Source: Phaeobacter gallaeciensis DSM 26640 (GTDB taxonomy: Bacteria > Pseudomonadota > Alphaproteobacteria > Rhodobacterales > Rhodobacteraceae). Taken from it: 64,000 bases of DNA. The stretch is taken from NCBI RefSeq assembly GCF_000511385.1, contig NC_023137.1, positions 3,231,001 to 3,295,000 on the forward strand, in the 5' to 3' direction. Of the stretch, positions 1 through 9,387 are shown piece by piece; the stretch's first letter is position 1; each line of letters starts with the position of its first letter. Below the pieces are notes generated by a model that saw only the letters and a program-made list of their open reading frames with translations, did not search any database and had not been told where the DNA came from. The position numbers and the translations under genes are program-made.

Positions 1-456
1 CAGCTTCGGCAGATACAGCGCCTTGATCTCATCGCTGGCGTGATGTTCCAGCGCCTCGATCTGGCCCTGGCTCATCAGTGGCGCCAGTTGCAGCGACAGG
101 CAGGCGCCCGACATCATTTCATTCACGGCGGTGGTCAGGGTCATCGGCAGTCCCATGCCGCCAAACGCCTCAGAGGCGCTCATCCCGATCCAGCCCCCCT
201 CGGAGATCGCCTGCCACCCTTCGGCATAGCCCGGCGATGTGCGCAGCACCCCGTTGTCCAGATGCGCCGGCTGGAGGTCACCATCACGGTTCAACGGCGC
301 CATGACCTCATCACAGAACTTCCCCGCCTCGGTCAGGATCGCCGTTACGACGTCATCGCTCGCTTCACCAAAGCGGTCGGTGGCAGCGATTTCATTGAAA
401 CCGATGATATGTTCGAGGAGAAACTGATACTCGGGAACCGGGGCGCGGAAGGTCAT
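1..456 (-). CDS. Acyl-CoA dehydrogenase, N-terminal part (runs off the window)
   Basis: An open frame of 152 codons starts at an ATG on the minus strand (MTFRAPVPEYQFLLEHIIGF) and continues past base 1. The visible part matches the alpha-helical N-terminal domain of large acyl-CoA dehydrogenases of about 590 residues, including DmdC-type 3-methylmercaptopropionyl-CoA dehydrogenases. Landmarks are the AILTEAGKFCDEVMAPLNRDG helix region, GWIGMSASEAFGGMGLP and the following NEMMSGACLSLQL helix. The family oxidises acyl-CoA to enoyl-CoA with FAD in the cytoplasm. The catalytic Glu and FAD site lie outside the window, so substrate cannot be judged; a DmdC role is only inferred from the N-terminal style. 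The gene is divergent from the Sua5-type gene. Confidence 0.85.
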   Translation of the reverse strand, partial: MTFRAPVPEYQFLLEHIIGFNEIAATDRFGEASDDVVTAILTEAGKFCDEVMAPLNRDGDLQPAHLDNGVLRTSPGYAEGWQAISEGGWIGMSASEAFGGMGLPMTLTTAVNEMMSGACLSLQLAPLMSQGQIEALEHHASDEIKALYLPKL

Positions 457-588
457 GTCTGGCCTCTTTCAGAGAGAGCTGTTCGGGGCAGTCTTGGCAT
501 CATTGCCCCAAACCTTTATGTTGGTTGTCTTGTTCGATTACCTAATCGGGCCCTGTTTTCAAGCAACCAAAACGCCGCGTCACCAGCC
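457..588. promoter_or_regulatory. Divergent intergenic region, acyl-CoA dehydrogenase / Sua5
   Basis: This 132 bp gap separates two divergent start codons and must hold both promoters. It is lower in GC than the flanking genes. I see no confident -35/-10 pair or operator palindrome. Confidence 0.4.
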
Positions 589-1536
589 ATGTCCAGCCCA
601 ACAACCCGCCTCCTGACCGCCCAGCCGCAGGAAATCAGCACCGCTGCGGACCTGTTGAAGGAGGGCAAGCTTGTCGCCTTTCCGACAGAAACCGTCTACG
701 GACTGGGCGCCGACGCGCGCCAGACCGACGCGGTTGAGGCGCTTTATGCCGCCAAGGGACGCCCCAGCTTCAATCCGCTGATCGCGCATGTCCATTCGGT
801 CGAAACCGCTCAGCGCCATGTGATCTGGTCCGATATCGCCGACAGGCTGGCGGACGCCTTCTGGCCCGGCCCGCTGACCTTGGTCCTGCCGCTGCGCGAG
901 GACCACGGTATTTCGCCTTTGGTCACCGCCGGGCTGAGCACCCTTGGCATCCGTATTCCTGCCCATCCCGCCGCCCGCGCGCTGCTGTCGGTACTGGATG
1001 GGCCGGTCGCGGCGCCTTCGGCCAATCCGTCTGGCAGGATCAGCCCGACCACCGCCGCCCATGTTATCGCCGGTCTCGATGGGCGGATCGCTGCGGTTGT
1101 TGATGACGGCCCCTGCGGCGTTGGTGTGGAATCAACAATCATCGGACTGGCCACTGGCACGCCCTTGTTGCTGCGGCCCGGAGGGCTGGCCACCGAAGAG
1201 ATTGAGGCCGTTCTGGGCCAGCCTTTGCACCTGCGCGATGCCAGCGATCCGCTGACTGCGCCGGGCCAGCTGCTGTCACATTACGCCCCCCGCGCCAGCG
1301 TCCGCCTGAACGTCACGGCCCCGCAGGACGGTGAACTCTACCTTGGTTTCGGCGCCATGGAATGTGATTTGAACCTCTCCGCCAGCGGTGACCTGCGCGA
1401 GGCGGCCGCGCAATTGTTTGGCCATCTGCACCGCCTTGATGCCAGAGCGCTGCCCATCGCTGTCGCCCCCATCCCGGAGACCGGGCTGGGCGTTGCCATC
1501 AACGACCGCCTGCGCCGCGCTGCTGCGCCGCGCTGA
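589..1536 (+). CDS. tsaC: L-threonylcarbamoyladenylate synthase, Sua5 type
   Basis: 315 residues. The enzyme makes threonylcarbamoyl-AMP from threonine, bicarbonate and ATP, the first step of tRNA t6A37 formation. The YrdC domain covers about residues 13-200, with PTETVYGLG (32-40), KGRPSFNPL (56-64), PGPLTLVLP (93-101), SANPSGRISPT (144-154), VESTIIGL (180-187) and LLRPGG (194-199). A linker with PGQLLSHYAP follows, then the C-terminal Sua5 domain, so this is the long Sua5 form rather than the short E. coli TsaC form. The frame is open further upstream, but the extension overlaps the divergent gene and does not resemble the family. The start MSSPTTRLLTAQPQEIS places the YrdC domain at the expected position. 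Monocistronic or nearly so; the next gene converges on it. Confidence 0.95.
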   Translation: MSSPTTRLLTAQPQEISTAADLLKEGKLVAFPTETVYGLGADARQTDAVEALYAAKGRPSFNPLIAHVHSVETAQRHVIWSDIADRLADAFWPGPLTLVLPLREDHGISPLVTAGLSTLGIRIPAHPAARALLSVLDGPVAAPSANPSGRISPTTAAHVIAGLDGRIAAVVDDGPCGVGVESTIIGLATGTPLLLRPGGLATEEIEAVLGQPLHLRDASDPLTAPGQLLSHYAPRASVRLNVTAPQDGELYLGFGAMECDLNLSASGDLREAAAQLFGHLHRLDARALPIAVAPIPETGLGVAINDRLRRAAAPR

Positions 1537-1571
1537 TCGGCAAGACCCAAACGTCAGCGTGTCTGGAACGG

Positions 1572-2129
1572 TCAGGCGTGACCGGCACTGGTAGACAGGG
1601 TCAAAGGATCAACCCCCAGCGACCGCAAGGCCGCCTCCCATTTGGTGATATCATCCAGATCAAACACCAGTTCCGGTGTTGCCGGAGCGGTGAGCCAGCC
1701 ATTATTGGCAATCTCCGTCTCCAGCTGCCCCGGCCCCCAACCTGCATACCCCAGCATCACCATGACCTGCTCAGGTCCGCGTCCCATCGCGATATCTTCC
1801 AAAACATCCACGGTCGCCGTCATTGAGAACGCCTCCGCCACCCGCAGAGAACTGACGTTGGATTTATATTCAGGTGAATGCAGCACAAAACCACGCTGCG
1901 TCTCAACCGGGCCCCCAAAACGGACCGGCAGGGCCGCCTCTTCTGCACTGCGCGGTGTGATGTCCAACTGTTCCAGAAGATTGGACAAATCGACACCCGC
2001 TGCGGGCTTGTTCACGATCAACCCCATTGCGCCATCATCTTCATGTGAGCACAGCAAGATCAGCGAATGCTCAAACCTCGGGTCACCGATGCCGGGCATC
2101 GCAATCAGCAGTTCGCCGGTAAGATCCAT
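1572..2129 (-). CDS. YqgE/AlgH family protein (UPF0301)
   Basis: 185 residues, the usual length for the family. Recognisable blocks are [20 protein letters not shown] at the N-terminus, [27 protein letters not shown] and [12 protein letters not shown]. The family was named after AlgH, linked to alginate regulation in Pseudomonas, but its biochemical role is not settled and I infer none here. Cytoplasmic, without signal peptide or membrane segment. It converges with the Sua5 gene with about 35 bp between them and is divergent from the DsbD-alpha-like gene. Confidence 0.93.
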   Translation of the reverse strand: MDLTGELLIAMPGIGDPRFEHSLILLCSHEDDGAMGLIVNKPAAGVDLSNLLEQLDITPRSAEEAALPVRFGGPVETQRGFVLHSPEYKSNVSSLRVAEAFSMTATVDVLEDIAMGRGPEQVMVMLGYAGWGPGQLETEIANNGWLTAPATPELVFDLDDITKWEAALRSLGVDPLTLSTSAGHA

Positions 2130-2307
2130 ATGAATCTGTCGTCCTTTTTGTAATTGCCGTCATCCGCAGTGCGGCGACGGGCCTGCCCTTTCACAATGGC
2201 CACCCACAGCGAGAGGTTCAAGGCCAAGCCGTGCCAAAGCGTCAGCCCGCAAGCGCTGACCGGAACGTGACTTGGCATTTCAGGCGGAATTGCGCATCTA
2301 ACATGAC

Positions 2308-3162
2308 ATGACGACACATCCGTTTCTCTCTGCTTTCGCGACTGCTGCCAGATCACTGGCGAAGGGTCTTTGCACACTGCTTGGGCTGGGGCTTGTGGCC
2401 TTGCCTGCCAGCACCTCGGCCGAACAAATGTCCGATATCGTGCAGATCGAAGTGCTGGATGGCGGCCCGACCCGGCGCGGCACCCATATGGGCGCATTGC
2501 GACTGACACTCTCGGAGGGCTGGAAAACCTACTGGCGCGCACCCGGTGACGCAGGCATCCCGCCCCGATTCAGCTGGCGGGGATCGCGCAACGTCGGTGC
2601 GGTTGAAATCCGCTGGCCCACGCCCGAGGTTTTCCTGACCTCCGGATTTCGCACCATCGGCTACCATGATCAACTGGTGCTTCCGATTGAAATCACCCCC
2701 GCCAAACCCGGTCAGCCACTGCGACTGAAAGGCCGGATGGAACTCGGTGTCTGCAAAGATGTCTGTGTCCCCTCGGAACTGCGCTTTGATCGCCCACTTC
2801 AACCCGACAGCCGCCGCAATCCGGCGATTGTTGCAGCGCTGGCGGATCGCCCATGGTCGGCGAAAGAGGCCGGCGTGCAGGCCGCAACCTGTGCGATCAC
2901 CCCCAGCCGCTACGGCATGGAGCTGGTCGCTCGGATCACCATGCCCAGCGCCGGCGGCGATGAGGTCGTGGTGGTTGAACCGGGTCCTCCCACCTTGGTG
3001 ACGACCGAGACGACAACCACCCGGCAGGGTCGCCATCTGACCGCCAAAACCGAGATCATCTCGGCTGAGGGTGGCCCCTTCGCAGTTGATCGCTCGCAGA
3101 TGCGGTTTACCGTGCTGGGCCGCAACCACGCGGTGGACATTCAAGGCTGCACCCGACACTAA
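2308..3162 (+). CDS. Periplasmic DsbD-alpha-like (DsbC-domain) protein without a membrane domain
   Basis: 284 residues. Residues 1-39 form a signal peptide (hydrophobic run LLGLGLVALPAS, cleavage near STSAEQ). The mature part resembles the N-terminal thiol-redox domain of DsbD/ScsB-type reductases: GWKTYWRAPGDAGIPP (71-86), the hydrophobic strand region with LPIEI, and GVCKDVCVP carrying C149 and C153, the CxxxC pair that would exchange electrons. Full DsbD has eight membrane helices and a thioredoxin domain after this; here the protein stops at about 284, so the electron donor must be encoded elsewhere or the role is different. About 30 bp before the Nudix gene on the same strand, probably co-transcribed. 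Domain call confident, function inferred. Confidence 0.85.
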   Translation: MTTHPFLSAFATAARSLAKGLCTLLGLGLVALPASTSAEQMSDIVQIEVLDGGPTRRGTHMGALRLTLSEGWKTYWRAPGDAGIPPRFSWRGSRNVGAVEIRWPTPEVFLTSGFRTIGYHDQLVLPIEITPAKPGQPLRLKGRMELGVCKDVCVPSELRFDRPLQPDSRRNPAIVAALADRPWSAKEAGVQAATCAITPSRYGMELVARITMPSAGGDEVVVVEPGPPTLVTTETTTTRQGRHLTAKTEIISAEGGPFAVDRSQMRFTVLGRNHAVDIQGCTRH

Positions 3163-3194
3163 TAAGGGGATTATCAGCCGGATCGGATCCAGCC

Positions 3195-3704
3195 ATGCCC
3201 AACGATGCAGCCATCCCCGATAGCTCCAGCGGTCAAAATCAGCCCCCGCGCCCGGTCCTTGGCGCCCTTGCGGTGGTCTGCCGCGCAGGTCAGGGCGGCG
3301 ATCAGGTCATCCTCATCCAGCGCAAATCGCCCCCGAATGCGGGCTGGTGGGGATTCCCCGGCGGCCATGTCGAACTGGGAGAGACGGCGATGCAAGCTGC
3401 CGCCCGTGAACTGCTAGAAGAAACCGGCGTCATCGCAACCCCGCGCGAGGTGCTGACCCATGTCGATGTCATGCTGCGCGATGAGGCCGGCAAGGTACAC
3501 CGACAGTATCTCTTGGTCGCCGTGCTCTGTGATTACATCTCAGGTCAACCAACCCCGGACGATGATGCCCTGCAGGCGCAATGGGTGCCAGTCGCCGATC
3601 TGACCAACCGTTTTGGCGCGACCCCTGACCGTATGCTGATCGATCAGGTGGCGGAGGTCGCCGCACTTGCCCAAGAACAGCAGCATAGCGCAACAAGCGC
3701 CTGA
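3195..3704 (+). CDS. Nudix hydrolase
   Basis: 169 residues with a complete Nudix box starting at G57: G-x5-E63-x7-R71-E72-x-x-E75-E76-x-G78. The box glutamates bind the divalent cations. The first residues (to about 20) are proline-rich and look disordered. The box is preceded by GWWGFPGG, typical of the ADP-ribose / general NDP-X pyrophosphatase branch, but substrate cannot be read from sequence. It follows the DsbD-alpha-like gene closely and converges with the RND pump gene, leaving about 40 bp between stop codons. Confidence 0.93.
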   Translation: MPNDAAIPDSSSGQNQPPRPVLGALAVVCRAGQGGDQVILIQRKSPPNAGWWGFPGGHVELGETAMQAAARELLEETGVIATPREVLTHVDVMLRDEAGKVHRQYLLVAVLCDYISGQPTPDDDALQAQWVPVADLTNRFGATPDRMLIDQVAEVAALAQEQQHSATSA

Positions 3705-3743
3705 CCTCCATTACGCAGGCCGAACCGGTGGGGCAGCCGATGG

Positions 3744-6700
3744 TCAGATCCCTGCGCGACGCCCTCCCAGCATCCGTGCTGTGACATAGGCCATCAAACT
3801 GAGCAGCACCGCGCCGGTCACAAACAGCAGCAGGGCAGCGCGCAGCGGATCCATCTCCACCAGCCCGGGCGCGACCGCTCTCAGCACCGGGTGCAGCGCC
3901 CCCACCGCCATCGCATAGCCAACAGTCACCGCCAGCCACAGGATCTGTGCCGCACCAAGCCCCAGAGTCAGCCAACGCAGGTCACCAGCGCGCGAGGACA
4001 TCCCCCGACGCAACGCTGCAAAAGGACGCGCCACATCTGCCTGCACAGCCACCAACGCGGGCACGACCAGAAGCACCAGAAACATGCCGAAGCCAAGACC
4101 ATAGACCAGCGTGATCACTGTGGGTTTGAGGAACTGTGCTTGTTGCGAGCCCTCATACATCAACGGGGCCAGCCCCAGAACGGTCGTCAGTGTCGTCAGC
4201 ATCACCGGCCGCAAACGATCCGCAGCCCCGTCAATGATCGACGGGATCAGCCCGCGCTCTTCTGCGTATTCGTCAATGGTTGTCACCAATACGATCGAGT
4301 CGTTGATGATAATTCCCGTCATCCCCAACAGGCCAACAACGGTGAACATCGACAGCGGCACCTCCCACAGGTAGTGCCCCCAGATCGTCCCGACGAGGCC
4401 AAAGGGAATGATCGCCATAACCACCAGGGGCCGCGTCCAGCTGGCGAAAATCCACGCCAGCACCAGATAGATCCCCGTCAGGCACAGGATCAATCCGGTT
4501 CTGGCATCATTCAGAAACTCATTTTCTTGCTCACTCAGCCCCGCCAATTGCCAATCCACCTGTCGCTCACTGGCGATCTTCGGCAAGATCTCCTCTTGCA
4601 GCGCTGTGGCAATGGCCTGTGCCCGTGTCGGATCATCCTCTGAGATATCCCCGGTGACGCTGATCACGCGGACACCATTTTCACGCCGAACGGTGGAAAA
4701 TCCGGTGCGCTGGGTCACCGACACGATATCGGCCAAGGGCAGATAGACACCTGCCGGGCTGCGCATCAGCGTACGCTCCAGGAAATCAGCGGTCAGCTCC
4801 CCCTCCGGCAGCTCAACCCGGATCGCGGCACTGCGCGGCCCATCCGGATAGGTTGCCGCCTCTATGCCATTCAACCGTGCCCGCAAGGCACGCCCCAGCG
4901 TCTCCACCGTGAACTCAAGCGCCCTTCCCTGCGGGGTCAGTTCGAGCACCAGCTCTTCCTTGTCATAGGCAAGGTTGTCCTCGACTGCGGACACCTCCGG
5001 GTAGCGCAGGACGGCGGTTTTCAAATCTTCTGATGCAGCCTTTAACACCTCGACCGCAGCGCCACTGAACTGCACATCCAGTGCATCACCACCGGGACCG
5101 GACCGCCAGCCTCTGAACGATACCGTCTCCGCCAGCGGGTGGCGGCGCACACTGTCCTGCAGCTCCGCCACAAAGGCAAAACTGGAGTATGGGCGCAGAT
5201 CAGCATCAATCAACTCAATTGAAATCCCCCCAAGAAGATCGCTGTCCTTGGCGTCCACCCCGGCCAGACCACGCCCGGCATTGCCGCCAATCTCGGCCAT
5301 GACAAAATCAACCGGATTGCGGCCATGCCGGGCCTCATAGTCGCGCCCCAGCGCCTCAACCGCGCGCTGCATTTCCCGCATCATCGCAAGCGTATCCGCC
5401 CGGGTTGCCCCCTCGGCCATGGCAAAATTTCCGGTGACCGATCCACGCTCCGGCGCGTTGAAAAACCGCCATTTCACGTCGCCGCCAATGAACAGCGCCA
5501 GCTGGCTTGCCAGGATCACCGCAGCACCAGCCAGCACCACGTAGCGGGCACGAACCACCAGCCCCATTAAAGGCCGGAACAGGGTGTCACGCAGGCGGCG
5601 AAACCCCCGGTTTACCACACGGCTGGGCAGGTCATACCAATGCTCCTTGGCACTATGCGCCAGCGCATGGGCCAGATGATTTGGCAGGATCAGAAAACAC
5701 TCGATCAGTGAACCCAGAAGCACCGCAATCACCGTCAGAGGGATATCTCGGATCAACTCGCCAAACCGACCGCCAATCGACACCAATCCGAAGAACGCGA
5801 TCACCGTGGTCAATGTGGCCGCGAAGACCGGCATCGCCATGCGGCGCGCGGCGTTCTCTGCCGCCGCAACCGGGTGTTCGCCCAGACGCCGCGCCCTGAA
5901 ATCGGCATGTTCCCCCACCACGATTGCATCATCTACCACAATGCCAAGGGTGATGATCAGGCCAAACAGGCTGATCATATTGATGGTCAGCCCCGCCATA
6001 TACATCAGTGCAATGGCGGCAAACATGGCTGCGGGAATACCCGCCGCAACCCAGAAAGCGATGCGCGCATTAAGAAACAGGAACAGCAGCGCCAGCACCA
6101 GGCCCAGCCCCATCAGCCCGTTATCGACCAGAATATCCAGACGCCCGGTGATCGCTTCAGCGCGGGTGCGGATCAGATCCGCACTGACGCCATCCGGCAG
6201 GCTGGCCTGCAAGGCTTCCACCACACCTTCGACCTGATGCTGGATGTCGATGGCATCGCCCTGATCCGACCGGTCCACCCGGATCGACATCGCAGGGTTG
6301 TCCCCCACGAAATAGGAGCGATTGCGGTCCACGCCCTCGACCCGGATTGTAGCAACATCACCCACGGTAAGGGCCGACCCATCCGGATTAGTCCGCAGCA
6401 CGATGCCCGCCAACTCCTCCGGCGTGCGTTTCTCACTGCCAGTGCGGATGCGCGCGTTGGCGCCACTCACGTCACCCGCCGGATTGGCGTCAACCTCCGC
6501 TGCAATCGCTGCCGCGATATCAGCCATTGCGATGTCATGAGCGATCAAACTGGCAGAAGGCACTTCCACCATGGTCTGCGGTGCAGCAATGCCTCGGATC
6601 GTGGTGCGGGTGACCCCCACTTCAAACAGGCGCACAACCAGCTCATCCGCAAACAGTCCCAACTGGCGCGGTGCAATTGGCCCGGTGATCACCACATCAG

Positions 6701-7136
6701 TGACACGGTCGCGCCATGCGCCACGGCGCACGCTCGGATCTTCGGCCTCCTCCGGCAGCGTGGTGATCCCGTCTACAGCACTCTGGACATCATCGGCCGC
6801 GCGCGCCATGTCCCAGCCCGGCTCGAAGTCCAGCGAGATGCTGGCGCGTCCCTCGCGCGATGTGGCACTGGAGCTTTCGACCCCATCAACGGCCAGCAGC
6901 GCGGGTTCCAGCGCCTGCACGATGGCGCTGTCGATGTCCTCAGGCCCGGCCCCTTCCCATTCGACCGAGACGGACACCCGGTCCACGATCACATCCGGAA
7001 AGAACTGCGCGCGCATGTTCGGAATCGCCGCTGCGCCCAGCACCAGCAGCAAGACCAGAAGCAAGTTCGACAAGGTCCGGTGCCGGGTAAAATAGCTCAG
7101 AACGCCGCCAGCCGAGCGGGGGAGGTTCCGCAGCAT
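3744..7136 (-). CDS. RND-family efflux transporter, inner-membrane pump subunit
   Basis: 1130 residues, slightly longer than AcrB-type pumps (about 1030-1050). TM1 lies at about 20-40, followed by the porter loop with FFPDVIVDRVSVSVEW. A block of helices starts near 337, with the proton-relay pair D402-D403 in TM4 (GIVVDDAIVVGEH). The second porter region contains GSVTGNFAMAEGATRADT, and a second helix block has GIIINDSIVLVTTIDEYAEE and GLAPLMYEGSQ. The extra C-terminal stretch adds about two helices. Family role: proton-driven export of lipophilic compounds through a tripartite complex. The adaptor gene lies 5 bp upstream in the same operon; no outer-membrane channel gene is in the window. 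Substrate unknown. Confidence 0.93.
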   Translation of the reverse strand: MLRNLPRSAGGVLSYFTRHRTLSNLLLVLLLVLGAAAIPNMRAQFFPDVIVDRVSVSVEWEGAGPEDIDSAIVQALEPALLAVDGVESSSATSREGRASISLDFEPGWDMARAADDVQSAVDGITTLPEEAEDPSVRRGAWRDRVTDVVITGPIAPRQLGLFADELVVRLFEVGVTRTTIRGIAAPQTMVEVPSASLIAHDIAMADIAAAIAAEVDANPAGDVSGANARIRTGSEKRTPEELAGIVLRTNPDGSALTVGDVATIRVEGVDRNRSYFVGDNPAMSIRVDRSDQGDAIDIQHQVEGVVEALQASLPDGVSADLIRTRAEAITGRLDILVDNGLMGLGLVLALLFLFLNARIAFWVAAGIPAAMFAAIALMYMAGLTINMISLFGLIITLGIVVDDAIVVGEHADFRARRLGEHPVAAAENAARRMAMPVFAATLTTVIAFFGLVSIGGRFGELIRDIPLTVIAVLLGSLIECFLILPNHLAHALAHSAKEHWYDLPSRVVNRGFRRLRDTLFRPLMGLVVRARYVVLAGAAVILASQLALFIGGDVKWRFFNAPERGSVTGNFAMAEGATRADTLAMMREMQRAVEALGRDYEARHGRNPVDFVMAEIGGNAGRGLAGVDAKDSDLLGGISIELIDADLRPYSSFAFVAELQDSVRRHPLAETVSFRGWRSGPGGDALDVQFSGAAVEVLKAASEDLKTAVLRYPEVSAVEDNLAYDKEELVLELTPQGRALEFTVETLGRALRARLNGIEAATYPDGPRSAAIRVELPEGELTADFLERTLMRSPAGVYLPLADIVSVTQRTGFSTVRRENGVRVISVTGDISEDDPTRAQAIATALQEEILPKIASERQVDWQLAGLSEQENEFLNDARTGLILCLTGIYLVLAWIFASWTRPLVVMAIIPFGLVGTIWGHYLWEVPLSMFTVVGLLGMTGIIINDSIVLVTTIDEYAEERGLIPSIIDGAADRLRPVMLTTLTTVLGLAPLMYEGSQQAQFLKPTVITLVYGLGFGMFLVLLVVPALVAVQADVARPFAALRRGMSSRAGDLRWLTLGLGAAQILWLAVTVGYAMAVGALHPVLRAVAPGLVEMDPLRAALLLFVTGAVLLSLMAYVTARMLGGRRAGI

Positions 7137-7141
7137 GATCC

Positions 7142-8632
7142 CTAGCCCCCCATCCGGGTTTCAATACGGTTGATCAGCCGCGCGGGGACCTTTGCGGCGG
7201 CCAACTGTTCCAGCATCCGCGCCCGCACCGCCTCTGGCATCCCACTGTTGCCTTCAACCATAGCAACCAGCCTGGCCCGGCGATCCTCCGACAGTTCAAT
7301 CAGGTCAGCCTCTGCTGCAGCGGTGTCGCGCGGGGTGTCAGCATTGGCACCGGTAACCTCTGCCCCCTGTCGCAGGGGCCGCACCTTGATGCCTGCGCCC
7401 AGCAGGGGCGTGCGCCCGGTGACAACCTCGCGCCCCTCCAGCCCTGCGCCGCGCAGCAGCACATCATCCGCCTGACGACGCACCAATGTCACGTCCAGCG
7501 CCTGTAGCCGGTCATCCTCCCCCAGCACCAGCACCGTGCCGTCCGATCCCAGCGCCGATGCGGGCAGTCGGGCCACCTCGCTCACCACCGGTTCCTCAAC
7601 CTCCACAGTGACAAAATCACCGGGTTTGAAACCAAGCGCCGGGTTCAGTCGGGCGTAGATCAATCGGCCGGCCAGACCCTCGCCTGCATCGCCACTGTCT
7701 CGCACCACGACGCCAGACGCCGTCAGCGCCGCACCGGTAGCATCCAGCGTAACCTCCACCGGCGCCGAGAGCAGCTGTCCCTTAGCGTCCAGCAGCCGGG
7801 CATATTGCACGGTCGAGACCCGAAACGCCACATCCAGCTGCGCCGGGTCCACCAGATCCGCAAGCTTTTCATTGGCCGATACCAGCCGCCCCTCAACCAG
7901 ATTGACCGACTGCAAAGTTCCGTCAAAGGCAGCGATGATCGTCGTATCGTCAAGATTGCGCCGCGCCTCATCCAGTGCAATCTGCGCCCGCGCCAACCGC
8001 GTTGCTGCCTGATCAATACGCGCTTCCGCCAAGGACAGCGCCTGCCGGCGGGAAATCACTGCCTGTCGGGCCTGTGCAGCGGCCAGTTCAGCCACTTCCA
8101 CCGTTGCAGCTGACCCAACACCGCGGGTTTCAAGATTTTGCTGCCGATCCAACGCGCGGGCCCTCAACGTCGCCTGATCCTCGGCTGCTGACAGCTCATC
8201 CCGCGCCAGCGCCAATCCGCGCCGGGCCTCGCGGGTTTCCGCCTCGGCGTCCATCATGTCCGCCTCTGCGCGCTGCAGGGCCGCCCGCGCATCGGCCGGG
8301 TCGATCTGCACCAGCAGAGTGCCCGCCGTGACGTCGCCGCCATCCTCGAACCCCGATGCCAGCTCAACCACCCGACCAGCCGCTGCGGTGCGCAATTCCA
8401 GCCTGCGACGGCTCTCGATCCGACCAAAGGCGGTCAGCACAGGCTGCACGGAGCCCAACTCGGCCCGCACAACATTCACGGCAAACACCCGCTCACGGGC
8501 CGGCGGCGCACGGCGCTCGTCACCCATACGGGTCTGGATCGCGGACAGTACCATCTGCACCGCCAGGAGCAGCAGCGCCGCCGTCAGCGCCGCAAGGAAC
8601 ACCCCAATCACCGTTTGCCGCAAAAACCGCAT
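7142..8632 (-). CDS. RND efflux periplasmic adaptor (HlyD/MFP family)
   Basis: 496 residues. One N-terminal membrane anchor (about 8-30), then a first half-lipoyl segment (RTAAAGRVVELASGFEDGG), a long alpha-helical hairpin rich in Ala, Glu and Arg (about 115-210), and the second half-lipoyl segment with AAFDGTLQSVNLVEGRLV. Beta-barrel and membrane-proximal domains follow. The C-terminal tail after about 430 (an acidic helix ending in NRIETRMGG) is longer than in AcrA-type adaptors. It links the inner-membrane pump to an outer-membrane channel. First gene of the two-gene efflux operon; the 137 bp between it and moaB should carry the promoter. No regulator is adjacent. Confidence 0.92.
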   Translation of the reverse strand: MRFLRQTVIGVFLAALTAALLLLAVQMVLSAIQTRMGDERRAPPARERVFAVNVVRAELGSVQPVLTAFGRIESRRRLELRTAAAGRVVELASGFEDGGDVTAGTLLVQIDPADARAALQRAEADMMDAEAETREARRGLALARDELSAAEDQATLRARALDRQQNLETRGVGSAATVEVAELAAAQARQAVISRRQALSLAEARIDQAATRLARAQIALDEARRNLDDTTIIAAFDGTLQSVNLVEGRLVSANEKLADLVDPAQLDVAFRVSTVQYARLLDAKGQLLSAPVEVTLDATGAALTASGVVVRDSGDAGEGLAGRLIYARLNPALGFKPGDFVTVEVEEPVVSEVARLPASALGSDGTVLVLGEDDRLQALDVTLVRRQADDVLLRGAGLEGREVVTGRTPLLGAGIKVRPLRQGAEVTGANADTPRDTAAAEADLIELSEDRRARLVAMVEGNSGMPEAVRARMLEQLAAAKVPARLINRIETRMGG

Positions 8633-8769
8633 ACTCTATTCCTCAATCGGTCAAACGAACCGGCACAAACAACTGCCGCAGTATCCATGAACGGACCTCG
8701 TCAGGCCCAAAGAATACCAGTTTGCACAAAGCTATACGAGGTTACACGCAGTCGCGGATCAATTCCGTC

Positions 8770-9312
8770 TCACTTACGACGCAAATGTTCGTCAAGCCGT
8801 GGCATGATTTCTACGAAATTGCAGGGCCGGTGCCGGTAGTCGAGCTGCTTCACGAGGATTTCATCCCAGGCGTCCTTACAGGCCCCCGGACTTCCCGGCA
8901 GCGCAAAGAGATAGGTGCCCCCCGCAACCCCGCCTGTGGCCCGTGACTGCACCGCAGATGTGCCGATTTTCTGCATCGATACGATGGTGAAGACCGTTCC
9001 AAACGCGTCGATTTCCTTCTCGTAAACATCCCGGTGCGCCTCAACCGTGACATCGCGCCCGGTCAGGCCGGTGCCTCCGGTTGAGATCACCACATCAATC
9101 TCCGGGTTGGCAATCCAGTCGCGCAGCTGGGTTGCGATCTCGGCGCGCTCATCGGGGAGGATCTTGCGGTCCGCCAGGACATGCCCGGCGGTTTCCAACC
9201 GATCAACCAGCACCTGACCGGAGCGATCCTCCGCCAGTGACCGGCTATCCGATACGGTCAGCACCGCAATCCGAACCGGAATGAAATCCTTGGTGTTGTC
9301 GAGTTGCGCCAT
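8770..9312 (-). CDS. moaB: Molybdenum cofactor biosynthesis protein B (molybdopterin adenylyltransferase type)
   Basis: 180 residues, starting MAQLDNTKDFIPVRIAVLTV; a start 30 bp further up is open but adds a non-conserved extension. The MoaB/MogA fold is shown by VRIAVLTVSDSR (13-24), the nucleotide loop ISTGGTGLTGRDVT (76-89), YEKEIDAFGTVF and the ALPGSPGACKDAWDEIL helix start. The family adenylylates molybdopterin before Mo insertion. moaE and moaD lie about 14 kb away on the same strand, so the Moco genes are split. It follows the efflux operon on the same strand and precedes the UDG gene, but large gaps suggest its own promoter. Confidence 0.93.
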   Translation of the reverse strand: MAQLDNTKDFIPVRIAVLTVSDSRSLAEDRSGQVLVDRLETAGHVLADRKILPDERAEIATQLRDWIANPEIDVVISTGGTGLTGRDVTVEAHRDVYEKEIDAFGTVFTIVSMQKIGTSAVQSRATGGVAGGTYLFALPGSPGACKDAWDEILVKQLDYRHRPCNFVEIMPRLDEHLRRK

Positions 9313-9387
9313 GGTTCTGGCCCTTATCCCTGATGTTTTCACAATCTTAAAGAACGATGCCCGGAAACCCCGAGACCCGATCAGATT

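Noticed and set aside
5874..7145. Long open frame (423 codons) opposite the RND pump gene
   Set aside because: Antisense to a gene with clear RND motifs; translation is low-complexity, rich in His, Arg and Gln, as expected from a shadow frame in high-GC DNA.
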